Below are positions 8,171 through 16,186 of a DNA stretch of 34,672 nucleotides, piece after piece. Under the pieces are notes generated by a model. The model saw nothing but the letters and a program-made list of their open reading frames with translations. It was not told the origin of the DNA and made no database searches. Position 1 is the stretch's first letter. Each line of letters begins with the position of its first letter. The stretch is from an uncultured Bacteroides sp. (GTDB lineage Bacteria > Bacteroidota > Bacteroidia > Bacteroidales > Bacteroidaceae), in assembly GCA_905198575.1 (NCBI GenBank), contig CAJKDC010000015.1, positions 1 through 34,672 of the forward strand, read 5' to 3'. The translations under genes were made by a program, and so were the position numbers.

Positions 8171-9994
8171 TTAGGGATTTACTACGGTTACACCCAGTTC
8201 ATTCAGTTCAACAGTAGCCTTTCCTCCGTCAGGAGTAGTGGCTGCCAGTTTGATAAAGCGGCCAGTTTCTTCCTTCTTGAACTGAACTGTCTGTGGAATC
8301 GGGTTGTTCACAATGTTACTGAACTCACCGGTAGTAGGTATTTCTTTCCACTGTTTGCCATCGTTACTGATGTAAAGCGTATAATGGAAAGCCATAGACG
8401 GTTTGGCTTGCTGGCCTGCAGGTGCGTAGGTAAAGGCTTTCAGCGTAACTTTCTTGCCTAAGTCGACTACCAGTGGCTGTGCAGAAACCTTTTTCCAGTT
8501 TTCTCTGGACAGGTTGTTCCACTCGTTTACCTGTGCCATATCCTGAATAGGAGCTGCGTAGAAAGCACCTACATTCAGGATGTTTGCATTGGAACGGGAT
8601 GCCTTGATGGTTACTTTCAGCTGTTCTGCTTTTAAATCGTCTACACGGAGCAGTTTCTTATAGCCGATGGTTGTTCCTTTGGCAATTTCTTTCCAGGTAT
8701 TGTCTACAAAAGCTTCTACGGTAAATTCTTCTACTCGCTGTCCTTTTGCTATGTCTTCCTGAAGCATGATGGTATTGAATATAGCATCCGGTTGCAGGTC
8801 GTAAGTCTTGCTTTCACCATTACCTTTTGCAGTCCAGTACTGGTTGCCTTCTTTCAGCAGATTATTGCTGAAGGTCTGGTTGATATAGACTGCAAATTCT
8901 TTTAAGCGTGTTTCGTCAGCCTGACTGATACGTCCTTCACAGTCGGGTGGAATGTTAAGAAGCAATACCGAGTTGCATCCTACAGACTTGTAGTAGATGT
9001 CGACCATGTGTTTCAGACTTTTTACTTTGCTGTCTTCTGCTTCGTGATAGAACCATCCCGGACGGATTGAAACGTCTACTTCTGATGGATACCAGTGTAC
9101 GCTCTTGGCTTTAGCAAGCATGTCGCGGCTACCAAGGTCTTTGCTCATGGCATTAATTTCCAGTGCTTTATTGCCTGCTTCGGCAGAAGGCAGGCCTCCC
9201 GGATTCAGCACAGTAGCACTCCATTCAGTGTCACGTCCCAATCCGCTTTCGTTACCAACCCAGCGTACGTCGTCCCCCATAATGGCTGTAACGGCCTTTG
9301 GCTGCAGTTCGTGTATGGTTTTATAAATAAGCGTCCAGTCGTATTCCTGTTTCTTGCCGTTAGGGCCTTCTCCGTTGGCACCGTCAAACCATACTTCGTG
9401 CACTTCTCCATAATTTGTAAGCAGTTCAGTGAGCTGTTCAACAAAGAACTGATTGTATTTCGGAGAGTCACCGTAGCATTCTGCGTTACGGTCCCATGGT
9501 GAAAGGTATACACCAAATTTCATATCATACTTGGTACAGGCATCACGTAATTCTTTAACTACATCGCCTTTTCCGTCTTTCCATTTGGAGGATGCTACCG
9601 AGTGTTTTGTGGTAGCTGTAGGCCACAGACAGAAACCGTCGTGATGCTTGGCTGTGAGGATAACCATTTTGAAGCCGCATTCTTTCAGTGTGCGTACCCA
9701 CTGGTCGGCATCCAGGTTAGTCGGATTGAAAACGGCCGGGTCTTCCGTTCCGTCCCCCCATTCCCTACCAGTAAAGGTATTTACGCCAAAATGAAGAAAT
9801 GCAGTCAGCTCCATTTTTTGCCATTCCAACTGCTGAGGAGTAGGAACCAGGTGAGCTGCAATTTCTACTTTTTGTTCCAATGTCGCATTTTCTGGGAAAA
9901 TAGCTTGCTTTACGTAATACTGTTCTTGCTGTGAACATGCTCCCAGACAAGTGGCTATACATAAAGCCATCATTGATTTTGAAAGGTAATTCAT
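8171..9994 (-). CDS. lipoprotein alpha-L-fucosidase, GH29, with F5/8 C domain
   Basis: This 607-residue protein begins with a lipoprotein signal whose lipobox is LGAC (Cys at about 20), so it should be anchored in a membrane. The GH29 barrel covers roughly residues 45-370, with the conserved HFG, TAKHHDGF and catalytic nucleophile D204 in WFDGANG. The architecture and motifs resemble the GH29-B group, which prefers alpha-1,3/1,4-fucose in Lewis-type structures; the subfamily is my inference. A C-terminal discoidin/F5/8 type C-like domain (about 480-605) may bind sugar. It is the first gene of the operon with the GH2 beta-galactosidase. Removing fucose first would expose galactose to the second enzyme. 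Confidence 0.93.
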   Translation of the reverse strand: MNYLSKSMMALCIATCLGACSQQEQYYVKQAIFPENATLEQKVEIAAHLVPTPQQLEWQKMELTAFLHFGVNTFTGREWGDGTEDPAVFNPTNLDADQWVRTLKECGFKMVILTAKHHDGFCLWPTATTKHSVASSKWKDGKGDVVKELRDACTKYDMKFGVYLSPWDRNAECYGDSPKYNQFFVEQLTELLTNYGEVHEVWFDGANGEGPNGKKQEYDWTLIYKTIHELQPKAVTAIMGDDVRWVGNESGLGRDTEWSATVLNPGGLPSAEAGNKALEINAMSKDLGSRDMLAKAKSVHWYPSEVDVSIRPGWFYHEAEDSKVKSLKHMVDIYYKSVGCNSVLLLNIPPDCEGRISQADETRLKEFAVYINQTFSNNLLKEGNQYWTAKGNGESKTYDLQPDAIFNTIMLQEDIAKGQRVEEFTVEAFVDNTWKEIAKGTTIGYKKLLRVDDLKAEQLKVTIKASRSNANILNVGAFYAAPIQDMAQVNEWNNLSRENWKKVSAQPLVVDLGKKVTLKAFTYAPAGQQAKPSMAFHYTLYISNDGKQWKEIPTTGEFSNIVNNPIPQTVQFKKEETGRFIKLAATTPDGGKATVELNELGVTVVNP

Positions 9995-10041
9995 AAAGTT
10001 TGTTCTTTGGTTTTATAGTATTCTTAAAATAATTTTCTTGG

Positions 10042-10077
10042 TAAAGATACGATGAATAATTTTATTATTCAATGAAT
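10042..10077 (-). promoter_or_regulatory. promoter of the fucosidase operon
   Basis: On the minus strand ATTG, a 20-nt spacer and TATCTTTA (10042-10049) fit the Bacteroidetes -33/-7 pattern. The spacer holds a 7-bp inverted repeat, GAATAAT-TTT-ATTATTC (10054-10070), which is a candidate operator. The start codon is about 48 nt downstream. Confidence 0.5.
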
Positions 10078-10161
10078 ATTTCCGATTGATTTTTATGTAA
10101 AATGTTTTTCGGTATATATTATAGGTGAAAAATTCATTTTTCTACAATTTTTTGAGTAGTG

Positions 10162-10205
10162 GTAACATAGGTTACAGTTTATATGTTTTGTTTTGCTCAA
10201 TTTTG
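10162..10205 (+). promoter_or_regulatory. Crp/FNR-type palindrome and promoter of ric
   Basis: GTAAC-ATAG-GTTAC (10162-10175) is a symmetric site of the Crp/FNR kind. It lies about 43 nt before the start point expected from the -7-like box CAATTTTG (10198-10205), which is the class II activator position. Given the gene's role in nitrosative stress, an HcpR-type regulator is a reasonable guess. Confidence 0.5.
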
Positions 10206-10230
10206 CAACAGAATAATAAAAAACTGGAAT

Positions 10231-10938
10231 ATGAAAAATTTAAGTGTAGGTAAGATTGTTGCTGATAACTTTGCAACAGCTGCTGTTTTTTCGAAATATG
10301 GAATTGATTTTTGTTGTCATGGTGATGTTTTGTTGAGTCAGGCTTGTAAGGATGCTGGTGTAAATCCGGATGAAGTTGAACAAGCTTTGCAGCAAATACA
10401 TTTAGAACAGCAGCATGGTTTTTCTTCCTGGCCACTGGACTTGCTGATTGATTATGTACTGAAAATTCATCATCGGGGGATTCGACGGAACGGACCGGAA
10501 ATTTTGGTGTTGATGAATAAGGTTCTGGCAGCGCACGGTGAAGCGCATCCGGAATTGCTAGAGCTACATGGCCTGTTTGTAGAGTCGTTGAAAGACCTTG
10601 AATCGCATTTGCAAAAGGAAGAGAATGTACTGTTTCCGTATCTGCTGGAACTCTTTGCAGCTTCAGAGGAAGGGCGCACGTTGGAGCAGATGCATTGTGG
10701 TACGGTAAAGAATCCTATCCGGGTGATGCGTATGGAACATGAAGGTGAAGGTGACCGCTATCACCGTATCAGTGAACTGACGCACGGTTTTAGTACTCCT
10801 GCTGACGGCTGTGGCAGTTACCGCTTGCTGATGGAGCGTTTGAAGAAATTTGTGAGTGACTTATACGAGCATATTCATCTGGAAAATAATGTCATTTTCC
10901 CTCAGGCTGTAGCACTGGAGGAGAAATGGGTGTGCTGA
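10231..10938 (+). CDS. ric: iron-sulfur cluster repair di-iron protein (Ric/YtfE/ScdA)
   Basis: The 235-residue protein repairs iron-sulfur clusters damaged by nitric oxide or oxidants, in the cytoplasm. The N-terminal DUF542 domain (about 1-60) carries the signature DFCCHG with C28 and C29. The hemerythrin-like four-helix domain (about 75-230) shows the expected iron ligands in IHHRG, SHLQKEENVLFP, RMEHEGEGD and HIHLENNVIFP. I chose ATG 10231 because the DUF542 domain begins at once; a TTG at 10183 would add an unmatched tail. It is monocistronic, ended by a strong hairpin at 10952-11004, and preceded by a Crp/FNR-type palindrome, which fits stress induction. Confidence 0.93.
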   Translation: MKNLSVGKIVADNFATAAVFSKYGIDFCCHGDVLLSQACKDAGVNPDEVEQALQQIHLEQQHGFSSWPLDLLIDYVLKIHHRGIRRNGPEILVLMNKVLAAHGEAHPELLELHGLFVESLKDLESHLQKEENVLFPYLLELFAASEEGRTLEQMHCGTVKNPIRVMRMEHEGEGDRYHRISELTHGFSTPADGCGSYRLLMERLKKFVSDLYEHIHLENNVIFPQAVALEEKWVC

Positions 10939-10951
10939 GTTGGTGAGTAGG

Positions 10952-11004
10952 AAAAAGACGTGAATAGAGATACATTCATGGTAGGTCTGTTCACGTCTTT
11001 TTTT
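10952..11004. terminator. bidirectional terminator between ric and the AlaX-like gene
   Basis: A 13-bp perfect stem (10952-10964 with 10990-11002) with a 25-nt loop ends in a run of seven T. The A-run on the other arm gives a T-run for leftward transcription too. Confidence 0.88.
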
Positions 11005-11010
11005 AGAAAA

Positions 11011-11472
11011 TTATATTAGTTTGAAGCGAATTCTGAAAATACCTTCTTTGTAATCGTAACTGATAATTTTGAAGGTTCCAATTTCGGCTGTATTGGTTAC
11101 GTGCTGACCGATGCAGAGGCATTCATCATAATCTCCGACTTTAACGATGCGCACTGTTTCTGTTGCATTTTCAGGTAAACGTTTCAGGTCGAATCGGCCG
11201 ACTGCTTCTGCCTGTGTAATGAATTCAGTGGTAACAGGCAGGTTTTGCCGAATTACTTGGTTCACAGTTTCTTCTATTTCATGAATTTGCTCTGCCGGCG
11301 GACATGTGGGTAATGAGAAATCAAGTTTACTTTTTTTACGTTCAATGTGTGCCGAAACCGCCCTGCCACAGTTAAACAGATTGACCATGGTTCTGTTTAC
11401 GATGTGCTCGCAGGTATGCATGGGAGGGTATTCCTGCTTATTGTGTTCGTTGAGTTGAGGTTGTTGTTCCAT
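11011..11472 (-). CDS. AlaX-like aminoacyl-tRNA editing-domain protein
   Basis: The 153-residue protein looks like a free-standing editing domain of alanyl/threonyl-tRNA synthetase type (tRNA_SAD). It has the metal-binding HxxxH motif as HTCEH (H19, H23) and a later C-I-G-Q-H giving CxxxH. Such proteins hydrolyse wrongly charged tRNA, typically Ser- or Gly-tRNA(Ala), in the cytoplasm. It is short compared with AlaX proteins of about 200 residues or more and keeps only the core. It begins 15 nt after the potassium channel gene and is probably co-transcribed with it; the pairing makes no obvious functional sense. The precise tRNA substrate is not predictable. Confidence 0.72.
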   Translation of the reverse strand: MEQQPQLNEHNKQEYPPMHTCEHIVNRTMVNLFNCGRAVSAHIERKKSKLDFSLPTCPPAEQIHEIEETVNQVIRQNLPVTTEFITQAEAVGRFDLKRLPENATETVRIVKVGDYDECLCIGQHVTNTAEIGTFKIISYDYKEGIFRIRFKLI

Positions 11473-11487
11473 AAGTTTATCTCTAAA

Positions 11488-12303
11488 TTATTTTGTTTGC
11501 GGAGGATTGTTGTCGTTCTGTTTTTTCTCCAATATCATGTTCATGAACGCCGAGCTTATGATACCGGTAGGAATGGCAATCATGGCAATACCGATGAGGC
11601 TGATGAGACTGCTTAATATCCTTCCCAAAGGTGTGATGGGATAAATGTCGCCATATCCTACAGTGGTAAATGCAACGATAGCCCACCAAAAACCGTCGCC
11701 GATGTTGGCAAATGCTTGCGGTTGGGCATTTCTTTCGATATAATACATCAGGATTCCTGAAAAGCACAGCATGATGCCACAGGCCGTATAGGCTGTTATT
11801 AATTCTTCTTTGACCTGACTCAAAACCCAACCTATCATGCGGAAAGAGCGGGAGTAACGAATGAGTTTGAATATGATAAGTATATATGCCAGCACAATCA
11901 TGTGCATGGATGGAGAGTCCTTATAAAGATAAATCAGCACAAACGGGAGTATAGCGACAAAGTCAATAATTCCATAAAAGGAAAAAACGTACCGTAATCG
12001 GGCTTTCCAGTATTTGCTGTCCGGATATTGCAGAGGAGCGGCTATCAACCTTAATACGTATTCAATAGTATAGACAAGGGATGCAAAGTAGTTGAATGAA
12101 TAAAGATAATTTCGATAAGGGGCCGACTCTTCGAATGAACTGTATATTATGGCAGTAATAGACCCTACTATACACAGAAGTACAGAGGTTTGAAACCATT
12201 TGGTCATAAGTTGCCGGTGTATTGCTTTATAAATCTTTTCATGTTTAATAATCGGAGATATTTTATTAAACAATGGTTGGAAAGAGTCGTTGGAGTATTT
12301 CAT
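11488..12303 (-). CDS. voltage-gated-type potassium channel, six membrane helices
   Basis: This 271-residue protein has the layout of a bacterial Kv-like channel: a cytoplasmic N terminus, S1 at about 38-53, further helices, an Arg-containing S4-like segment (IRYSRSFRMIG, about 146-156), and the pore with selectivity filter TTVGYGD at 213-219 followed by a last helix. A short polar tail ends in Asn/Pro/Gln residues. The protein conducts K+ across the inner membrane. The number of S4 arginines is low, so voltage sensing is uncertain. A perfect -7 box on the minus strand (12346-12353, TACTTTTG) drives it, back to back with the promoter of the restriction endonuclease gene. Confidence 0.9.
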   Translation of the reverse strand: MKYSNDSFQPLFNKISPIIKHEKIYKAIHRQLMTKWFQTSVLLCIVGSITAIIYSSFEESAPYRNYLYSFNYFASLVYTIEYVLRLIAAPLQYPDSKYWKARLRYVFSFYGIIDFVAILPFVLIYLYKDSPSMHMIVLAYILIIFKLIRYSRSFRMIGWVLSQVKEELITAYTACGIMLCFSGILMYYIERNAQPQAFANIGDGFWWAIVAFTTVGYGDIYPITPLGRILSSLISLIGIAMIAIPTGIISSAFMNMILEKKQNDNNPPQTK

Positions 12304-12345
12304 TTCTTTTTGTTTATTGAAGAATTAACTGGTGTTGTATCTTAA

Positions 12346-12353
12346 CAAAAGTA
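12346..12353 (-). promoter_or_regulatory. -7 box of the potassium channel gene
   Basis: TACTTTTG on the minus strand matches TAnnTTTG perfectly, 43 nt from the start codon. No good -33 box is visible. Confidence 0.5.
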
Positions 12354-12394
12354 GATAATTCCTTTTATTCTTCCAAAATATTATGCGTTATTAC

Positions 12395-12402
12395 TATATT
12401 TG
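12395..12402 (+). promoter_or_regulatory. -7 box of the HpaII-family gene
   Basis: TATATTTG matches TAnnTTTG perfectly and lies 20 nt before the ATG, implying a very short leader. No clear -33 box is present. Confidence 0.55.
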
Positions 12403-12422
12403 TACTTTAAAAAATTGGTATT

Positions 12423-13508
12423 ATGGCATTTGAAGCAACAAAAAGAGAATGGGGAGAAGTTTATGCGTTTTTCCGTCTGCTTGCAGATGGGTATGTGTAT
12501 GCAGGTACTCCTGATGTGAAAAAGAATGATTCGTTATGCATCCCTGTAGCAATGATTCAGCGTGAAGAACACGATGGTACACGCCGTTATGTGGTAGAAG
12601 ATGCTGATATTCATATTGTGGGTGAAAATATGGACAAGCGGATTCCCCGTGAGGATTTTGCTGTTGTAGCCGATTTGATTTTGAACGGAATACGGTCTTC
12701 AAAGACGGATGATGTGACTTCACCGGATGGGGTGGAAGAGTTTCTTGATGAAATAGCGTTGTTTGACTTGGAGGCTAAAACTGATGACCGGACCGATTTC
12801 AGTGTTGCATTTTATCGGGAAGATGCTCCTCTTACAGGTTTTTGTGTACGTTCCCGCTTGGGTATGATGTTGCCTTTGCTGGATGGGGGCCGCTCGGCAA
12901 ACTTGAAGTTTGAACAAACCGGTGTCAAATTTGCATCGCCAACAGTAAATAAGATCAATGCTTTCGGTGAAGAAGATGATGTTGTAGGCAGAATGTTAAT
13001 GATTGAGCGTTTGGGAGGAGTTTTGAAGTATAACGATGTGGCTGATAAAGTATTCAGAAGCAATCTGGGTATGATTGATTTGCACATGGCTCGTGTTCTG
13101 GCGGAGATGGTACGCCTGATGCATCTGGATGGTGTAACCAAAATTTCGGATTTGGTGGAGCTTATTAAACAAAGTAATCCGTTGAAAATTAAAGATGAAT
13201 TGATTAATAAACATGGCTTTTATGAATATAAAGTCAAAGAATTCCTGCTTGCTTTGGCAATGGGTATGCGTCCGGCTAAACTTTATAACGGAATCGAATC
13301 GGCTATATCCGGATTTTTATTTGTAACGGGAGATGGGGAAGTGCTGTGCTATCAGCGGGCTTTCCGTCAGGTATTTGCTGATTTCCTGTACCAGAATTCC
13401 CGATTGGAGAAGGGCTCAACTGAAAAAGATAAATATGGTTATCTGGAGCGTGAAAATAATGCTTATTATTTTAAGCTGAATTTGAAAATAGGTTTACTGA
13501 AACGATAA
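12423..13508 (+). CDS. HpaII-family type II restriction endonuclease, apparently solitary
   Basis: The 361-residue protein is close in length to R.HpaII (358 aa) and matches the RE_HpaII family (PF09561) as I recognise it from its N-terminal KREWGEVYAFFRLLADG, the central LGMMLPLLDGGRSANLKF and the C-terminal LERENNAYYFKLNLKIGLLKR. The founding member cuts CCGG. The frame is intact. The catalytic residues are not assigned with certainty. No cytosine methyltransferase, Vsr protein or controller gene is found in this window; neighbours are a potassium channel and a patatin-like protein. The gene itself contains CCGG (for example 12723-12726 and 12788-12791), so the host must protect these sites in trans or the enzyme must be inactive or altered. 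Its own promoter and terminator make it a single-gene unit. Confidence 0.82.
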   Translation: MAFEATKREWGEVYAFFRLLADGYVYAGTPDVKKNDSLCIPVAMIQREEHDGTRRYVVEDADIHIVGENMDKRIPREDFAVVADLILNGIRSSKTDDVTSPDGVEEFLDEIALFDLEAKTDDRTDFSVAFYREDAPLTGFCVRSRLGMMLPLLDGGRSANLKFEQTGVKFASPTVNKINAFGEEDDVVGRMLMIERLGGVLKYNDVADKVFRSNLGMIDLHMARVLAEMVRLMHLDGVTKISDLVELIKQSNPLKIKDELINKHGFYEYKVKEFLLALAMGMRPAKLYNGIESAISGFLFVTGDGEVLCYQRAFRQVFADFLYQNSRLEKGSTEKDKYGYLERENNAYYFKLNLKIGLLKR

Positions 13509-13514
13509 TTTTAG

Positions 13515-13550
13515 AACCCCTTGCTGTTTTGAACAGACAAGGGGTTTATA
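13515..13550. terminator. terminator between the HpaII-family and patatin genes
   Basis: A 9-bp stem AACCCCTTG/CAAGGGGTT (13515-13523 with 13538-13546), extended inside by CTGTT/AACAG, lies between convergent genes. The T-run after it is short. Confidence 0.72.
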
Positions 13551-13567
13551 ATTATATAGAAGTTGTT

Positions 13568-14335
13568 TTATTTTTTACAGCTTTCCAATACGTCCAGTGC
13601 TTTCTGATAACCTATCTGGAAAATATCTTCTGCTTTGTCCAGTTCATGATTGGCAAAGTGTTCTAATCCGTCTGGAGCTATAATACTGTCTGCCTGTTCC
13701 AATTCATGCAGGGTATTGGCTTGGAACATATAATGATATGCTCGCAAGGCGATGTGTATCAGATTGTCATCGTATTCTTCATTCATCATCTTGTAGACAT
13801 TCAGGGCGATAACTTCTTCGCATAAGTCACGTATGGGACTTACAGGCATGTTCATGAATACGCCTCCGTCTACGTAATGTGTTTTTCCGATTACGATGGG
13901 TTTGAATAACACAGGAATGCAGCAGGAAGCTGCTATGCGTTTAGTTATTTCTCCTTGGGTAAAGTGTATACATTTTCCATGATCGAAATCGGTGGCTGTG
14001 ATGACTGTAGGGATTTTCAGATCTTCTATTTTTTGTGCATTCAGATGTGATTTCAGAAAATCAATGAATTTGTCCATTTTCATCAACCCTTCTTTTCCAG
14101 GACTGAATCTGGCCAAGTCGGTAAAAGACTGGTCTTCGAACAATTCCATGATTTCAAAAGGCTCTTTGCCATCGGCTATAAAAGCGCTTACGATAGCTCC
14201 GGCACTGGTCCCAGACAGAATATCCGGTCGGATATCATGTTCGAATAAAGCTTGGAGCATTCCTAAATGTGCAAGTCCGCGTATGAATCCACCGCTGAGT
14301 GCAATTCCTGTATGATACGTGTATTTTTTCTGCAT
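13568..14335 (-). CDS. patatin-like phospholipase, RssA type
   Basis: The 255-residue protein has the patatin Ser-Asp dyad: an oxyanion glycine-rich segment ALSGGFIRG (12-20), nucleophile S44 in GTSAG and D156 in DGG. It should be a cytoplasmic or membrane-associated acyl hydrolase acting on lipids. There is no signal peptide. It is a single-domain member; larger Bacteroidetes patatins add a beta-barrel, which is absent here. It is separated from the upstream GH13 gene by a hairpin (14364-14400), so it may have its own promoter, though none is clear. The physiological substrate is unknown. Confidence 0.9.
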   Translation of the reverse strand: MQKKYTYHTGIALSGGFIRGLAHLGMLQALFEHDIRPDILSGTSAGAIVSAFIADGKEPFEIMELFEDQSFTDLARFSPGKEGLMKMDKFIDFLKSHLNAQKIEDLKIPTVITATDFDHGKCIHFTQGEITKRIAASCCIPVLFKPIVIGKTHYVDGGVFMNMPVSPIRDLCEEVIALNVYKMMNEEYDDNLIHIALRAYHYMFQANTLHELEQADSIIAPDGLEHFANHELDKAEDIFQIGYQKALDVLESCKK

Positions 14336-14363
14336 GATTTAGAGGGTTAGAGCTGATATATCT

Positions 14364-14400
14364 ACAGCCATGTTATGTTTTTTATTCATAGCATGGCTGT
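14364..14400. terminator. hairpin between the GH13 and patatin genes
   Basis: A 14-bp stem with one wobble pair (14364-14377 with 14387-14400) and a loop of nine A/T bases. No T-run follows on the minus strand, so termination is possible but weakly supported. Confidence 0.45.
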
Positions 14401-14409
14401 TGAGATGGG

Positions 14410-16107
14410 TTATAATTTTATTTTCAGTATTTTACCTCCCCAAGCAGGAACTTCTACGGTAACCGGTTTGGTAGGAGAGAAATTTAATGTTTCGTTTTTA
14501 CCTGTCAGTAATTCACGGGCACTGAATTCTCCTCTTTGAGGTATATTGAGGTAATTGAATGCATGTTCAGGAATATTTATTGATATTCTACTGGATATTT
14601 CGTCGAAGTTGCAGACAATAAGCAACAGTTCTTTTTCATATTTTCTGAAAAAGGCATATTGCTTGTGTTCATTCATCTGCCAGCTTCCCTGATTTGCATA
14701 CATCAAGTCGAAAAACTCTCCTTTAGCAATTGCTTTTTCATTGTTGCACAGATTCAGCAGTGAAACGTAGAACCGGCGGATGTTTTTTTCTTCTTCGTTC
14801 AGCAAGCGGTTGTCAAATTTATTATTGTTTCTCCATCTTCTGATAGAGCTGATGCTCCAATAATCGAAAATAGTAGTGCGTCCGTCGCGTCCGCTGAAAC
14901 CTTCTTCATCCATTCCGGGTTCACCCAATTCCTGTCCGAAGTAAATCATCAAAGGATTGGTATTCATGCATGCACTTACAATCATGGCTGGGAAAGCTTT
15001 GCTGGCATTTCCGGCAAAAAAGTCGGATGCAATGCGCTGTTCGTCATGGTTCTCTAAGAAGTTGAGCATGTGGCTCTGTATATCGTTCACTTCCTGCCAT
15101 CTGTTGGTAATGGTAGTAGCCGATGCGTATCCGCAGGTGACAGCCCGTAATGTATCGTATAAGCCTACTTTATCATATAAATAGTCGAAGTGACCGTTGA
15201 ATAAATAGTTTCTGTATTCGTTAGGATTGTAAACTTCTGCGATGAAAATAATATTGGGATAAACTTCTTTAATTTGAGGTATTACCCAGCCCCAGAATTC
15301 TACAGGAACCATTTCAGCCATGTCGCAGCGGAATCCGTCGATGTCTTTAGATGCCCAGAACAGTAGGATATCTTTCATTTTCATCCAAGTGTTGGGTACT
15401 GGATTGAAATGGCAGCCGGTATTGTTGATGTAGTCGACACCATAATTCAGCTTGACGGTTTCGTACCAGTCGTTTATGTTGGGATAAGCATCAAAACGGT
15501 TATTTCCGGTTGCTTTTGCAGGTTCTTCGATATAGGGCTCCTCTTGATTGGCATACAGGTCTATTTCTCCTTCAAGTTTTTGTCCTGGTATATAGTAAAA
15601 GTTATTGTTGGCATTGAAAGCTTGTGTCGGGTCATCATCTTCACCCAAATCTTTTACCCCTGCAGGTTTTGCATCTGATACGTATTGTCTGGCTACGTGA
15701 TTAGGTACGAAGTCAATGATAGCTTGCAAACCTGCATCGTGTGTACGCTTAATCAAATGCTCGAATTCCTTCATTCTGTCCGGTATGCTGGTGGCCAAAT
15801 CAGGATCAATGTCGTAATAGTCTTTTATGGCATAAGGTGAGCCTGCTTTTCCTTTTACAACGGCAGGATGATCCGGCTGAATGGAATATCGTGTATAATT
15901 GGTTTGTGTGGCATGCTCTATGACACCGGTATACCAAATATGTGTGGCCCCCAGCTTTTTAATTTCATTGAAAGCTTTGGGAGTAAAATCGGCTAATTTT
16001 CCACAGCCGTTTTCTTGTAATGAACCGCCGCATTCATTTCTGAAATTCGTATTTCCAAAAAGGCGGGTAAAAACCTGATAGATAATAATTTTTTCGTAGT
16101 TCTTCAT
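14410..16107 (-). CDS. cytosolic GH13 alpha-amylase-family enzyme
   Basis: This 565-residue GH13 protein lacks a signal peptide, so it should act on malto-oligosaccharides or stored glucan in the cytoplasm. The four conserved regions are present: IIDFVPNHV (region I), GFRCDMAEM with nucleophile D262 (II), IFIAEVY with acid/base E291 (III) and LENHDEQR with transition-state D355 (IV). The C-terminal 90 residues form the usual beta domain. The exact activity (alpha-amylase, neopullulanase-like or other) is not decidable from motifs. It lies downstream of fabD but is separated from it by a terminator and has its own -7 box and a leader hairpin. Confidence 0.9.
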   Translation of the reverse strand: MKNYEKIIIYQVFTRLFGNTNFRNECGGSLQENGCGKLADFTPKAFNEIKKLGATHIWYTGVIEHATQTNYTRYSIQPDHPAVVKGKAGSPYAIKDYYDIDPDLATSIPDRMKEFEHLIKRTHDAGLQAIIDFVPNHVARQYVSDAKPAGVKDLGEDDDPTQAFNANNNFYYIPGQKLEGEIDLYANQEEPYIEEPAKATGNNRFDAYPNINDWYETVKLNYGVDYINNTGCHFNPVPNTWMKMKDILLFWASKDIDGFRCDMAEMVPVEFWGWVIPQIKEVYPNIIFIAEVYNPNEYRNYLFNGHFDYLYDKVGLYDTLRAVTCGYASATTITNRWQEVNDIQSHMLNFLENHDEQRIASDFFAGNASKAFPAMIVSACMNTNPLMIYFGQELGEPGMDEEGFSGRDGRTTIFDYWSISSIRRWRNNNKFDNRLLNEEEKNIRRFYVSLLNLCNNEKAIAKGEFFDLMYANQGSWQMNEHKQYAFFRKYEKELLLIVCNFDEISSRISINIPEHAFNYLNIPQRGEFSARELLTGKNETLNFSPTKPVTVEVPAWGGKILKIKL

Positions 16108-16129
16108 ATTCTGTGTGTCATCCTATAGT

Positions 16130-16150
16130 TATCAGAGAAAACTCTGATAG
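16130..16150 (-). promoter_or_regulatory. 8-bp hairpin in the GH13 leader
   Basis: TATCAGAG-AAAAA-CTCTGATA is a perfect inverted repeat 22 nt upstream of the start codon, between the -7 box (16187-16194) and the gene. It could be an RNA hairpin in the leader or an operator. Confidence 0.4.
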
Positions 16151-16186
16151 TATTAAACATCAAACAATAAAATTGTAAGTCACCGC

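Noticed and set aside
12304..12422. Channel and HpaII-family gene as a joint defence system
   Set aside because: They share only a divergent promoter region, and nothing in either protein suggests joint function.
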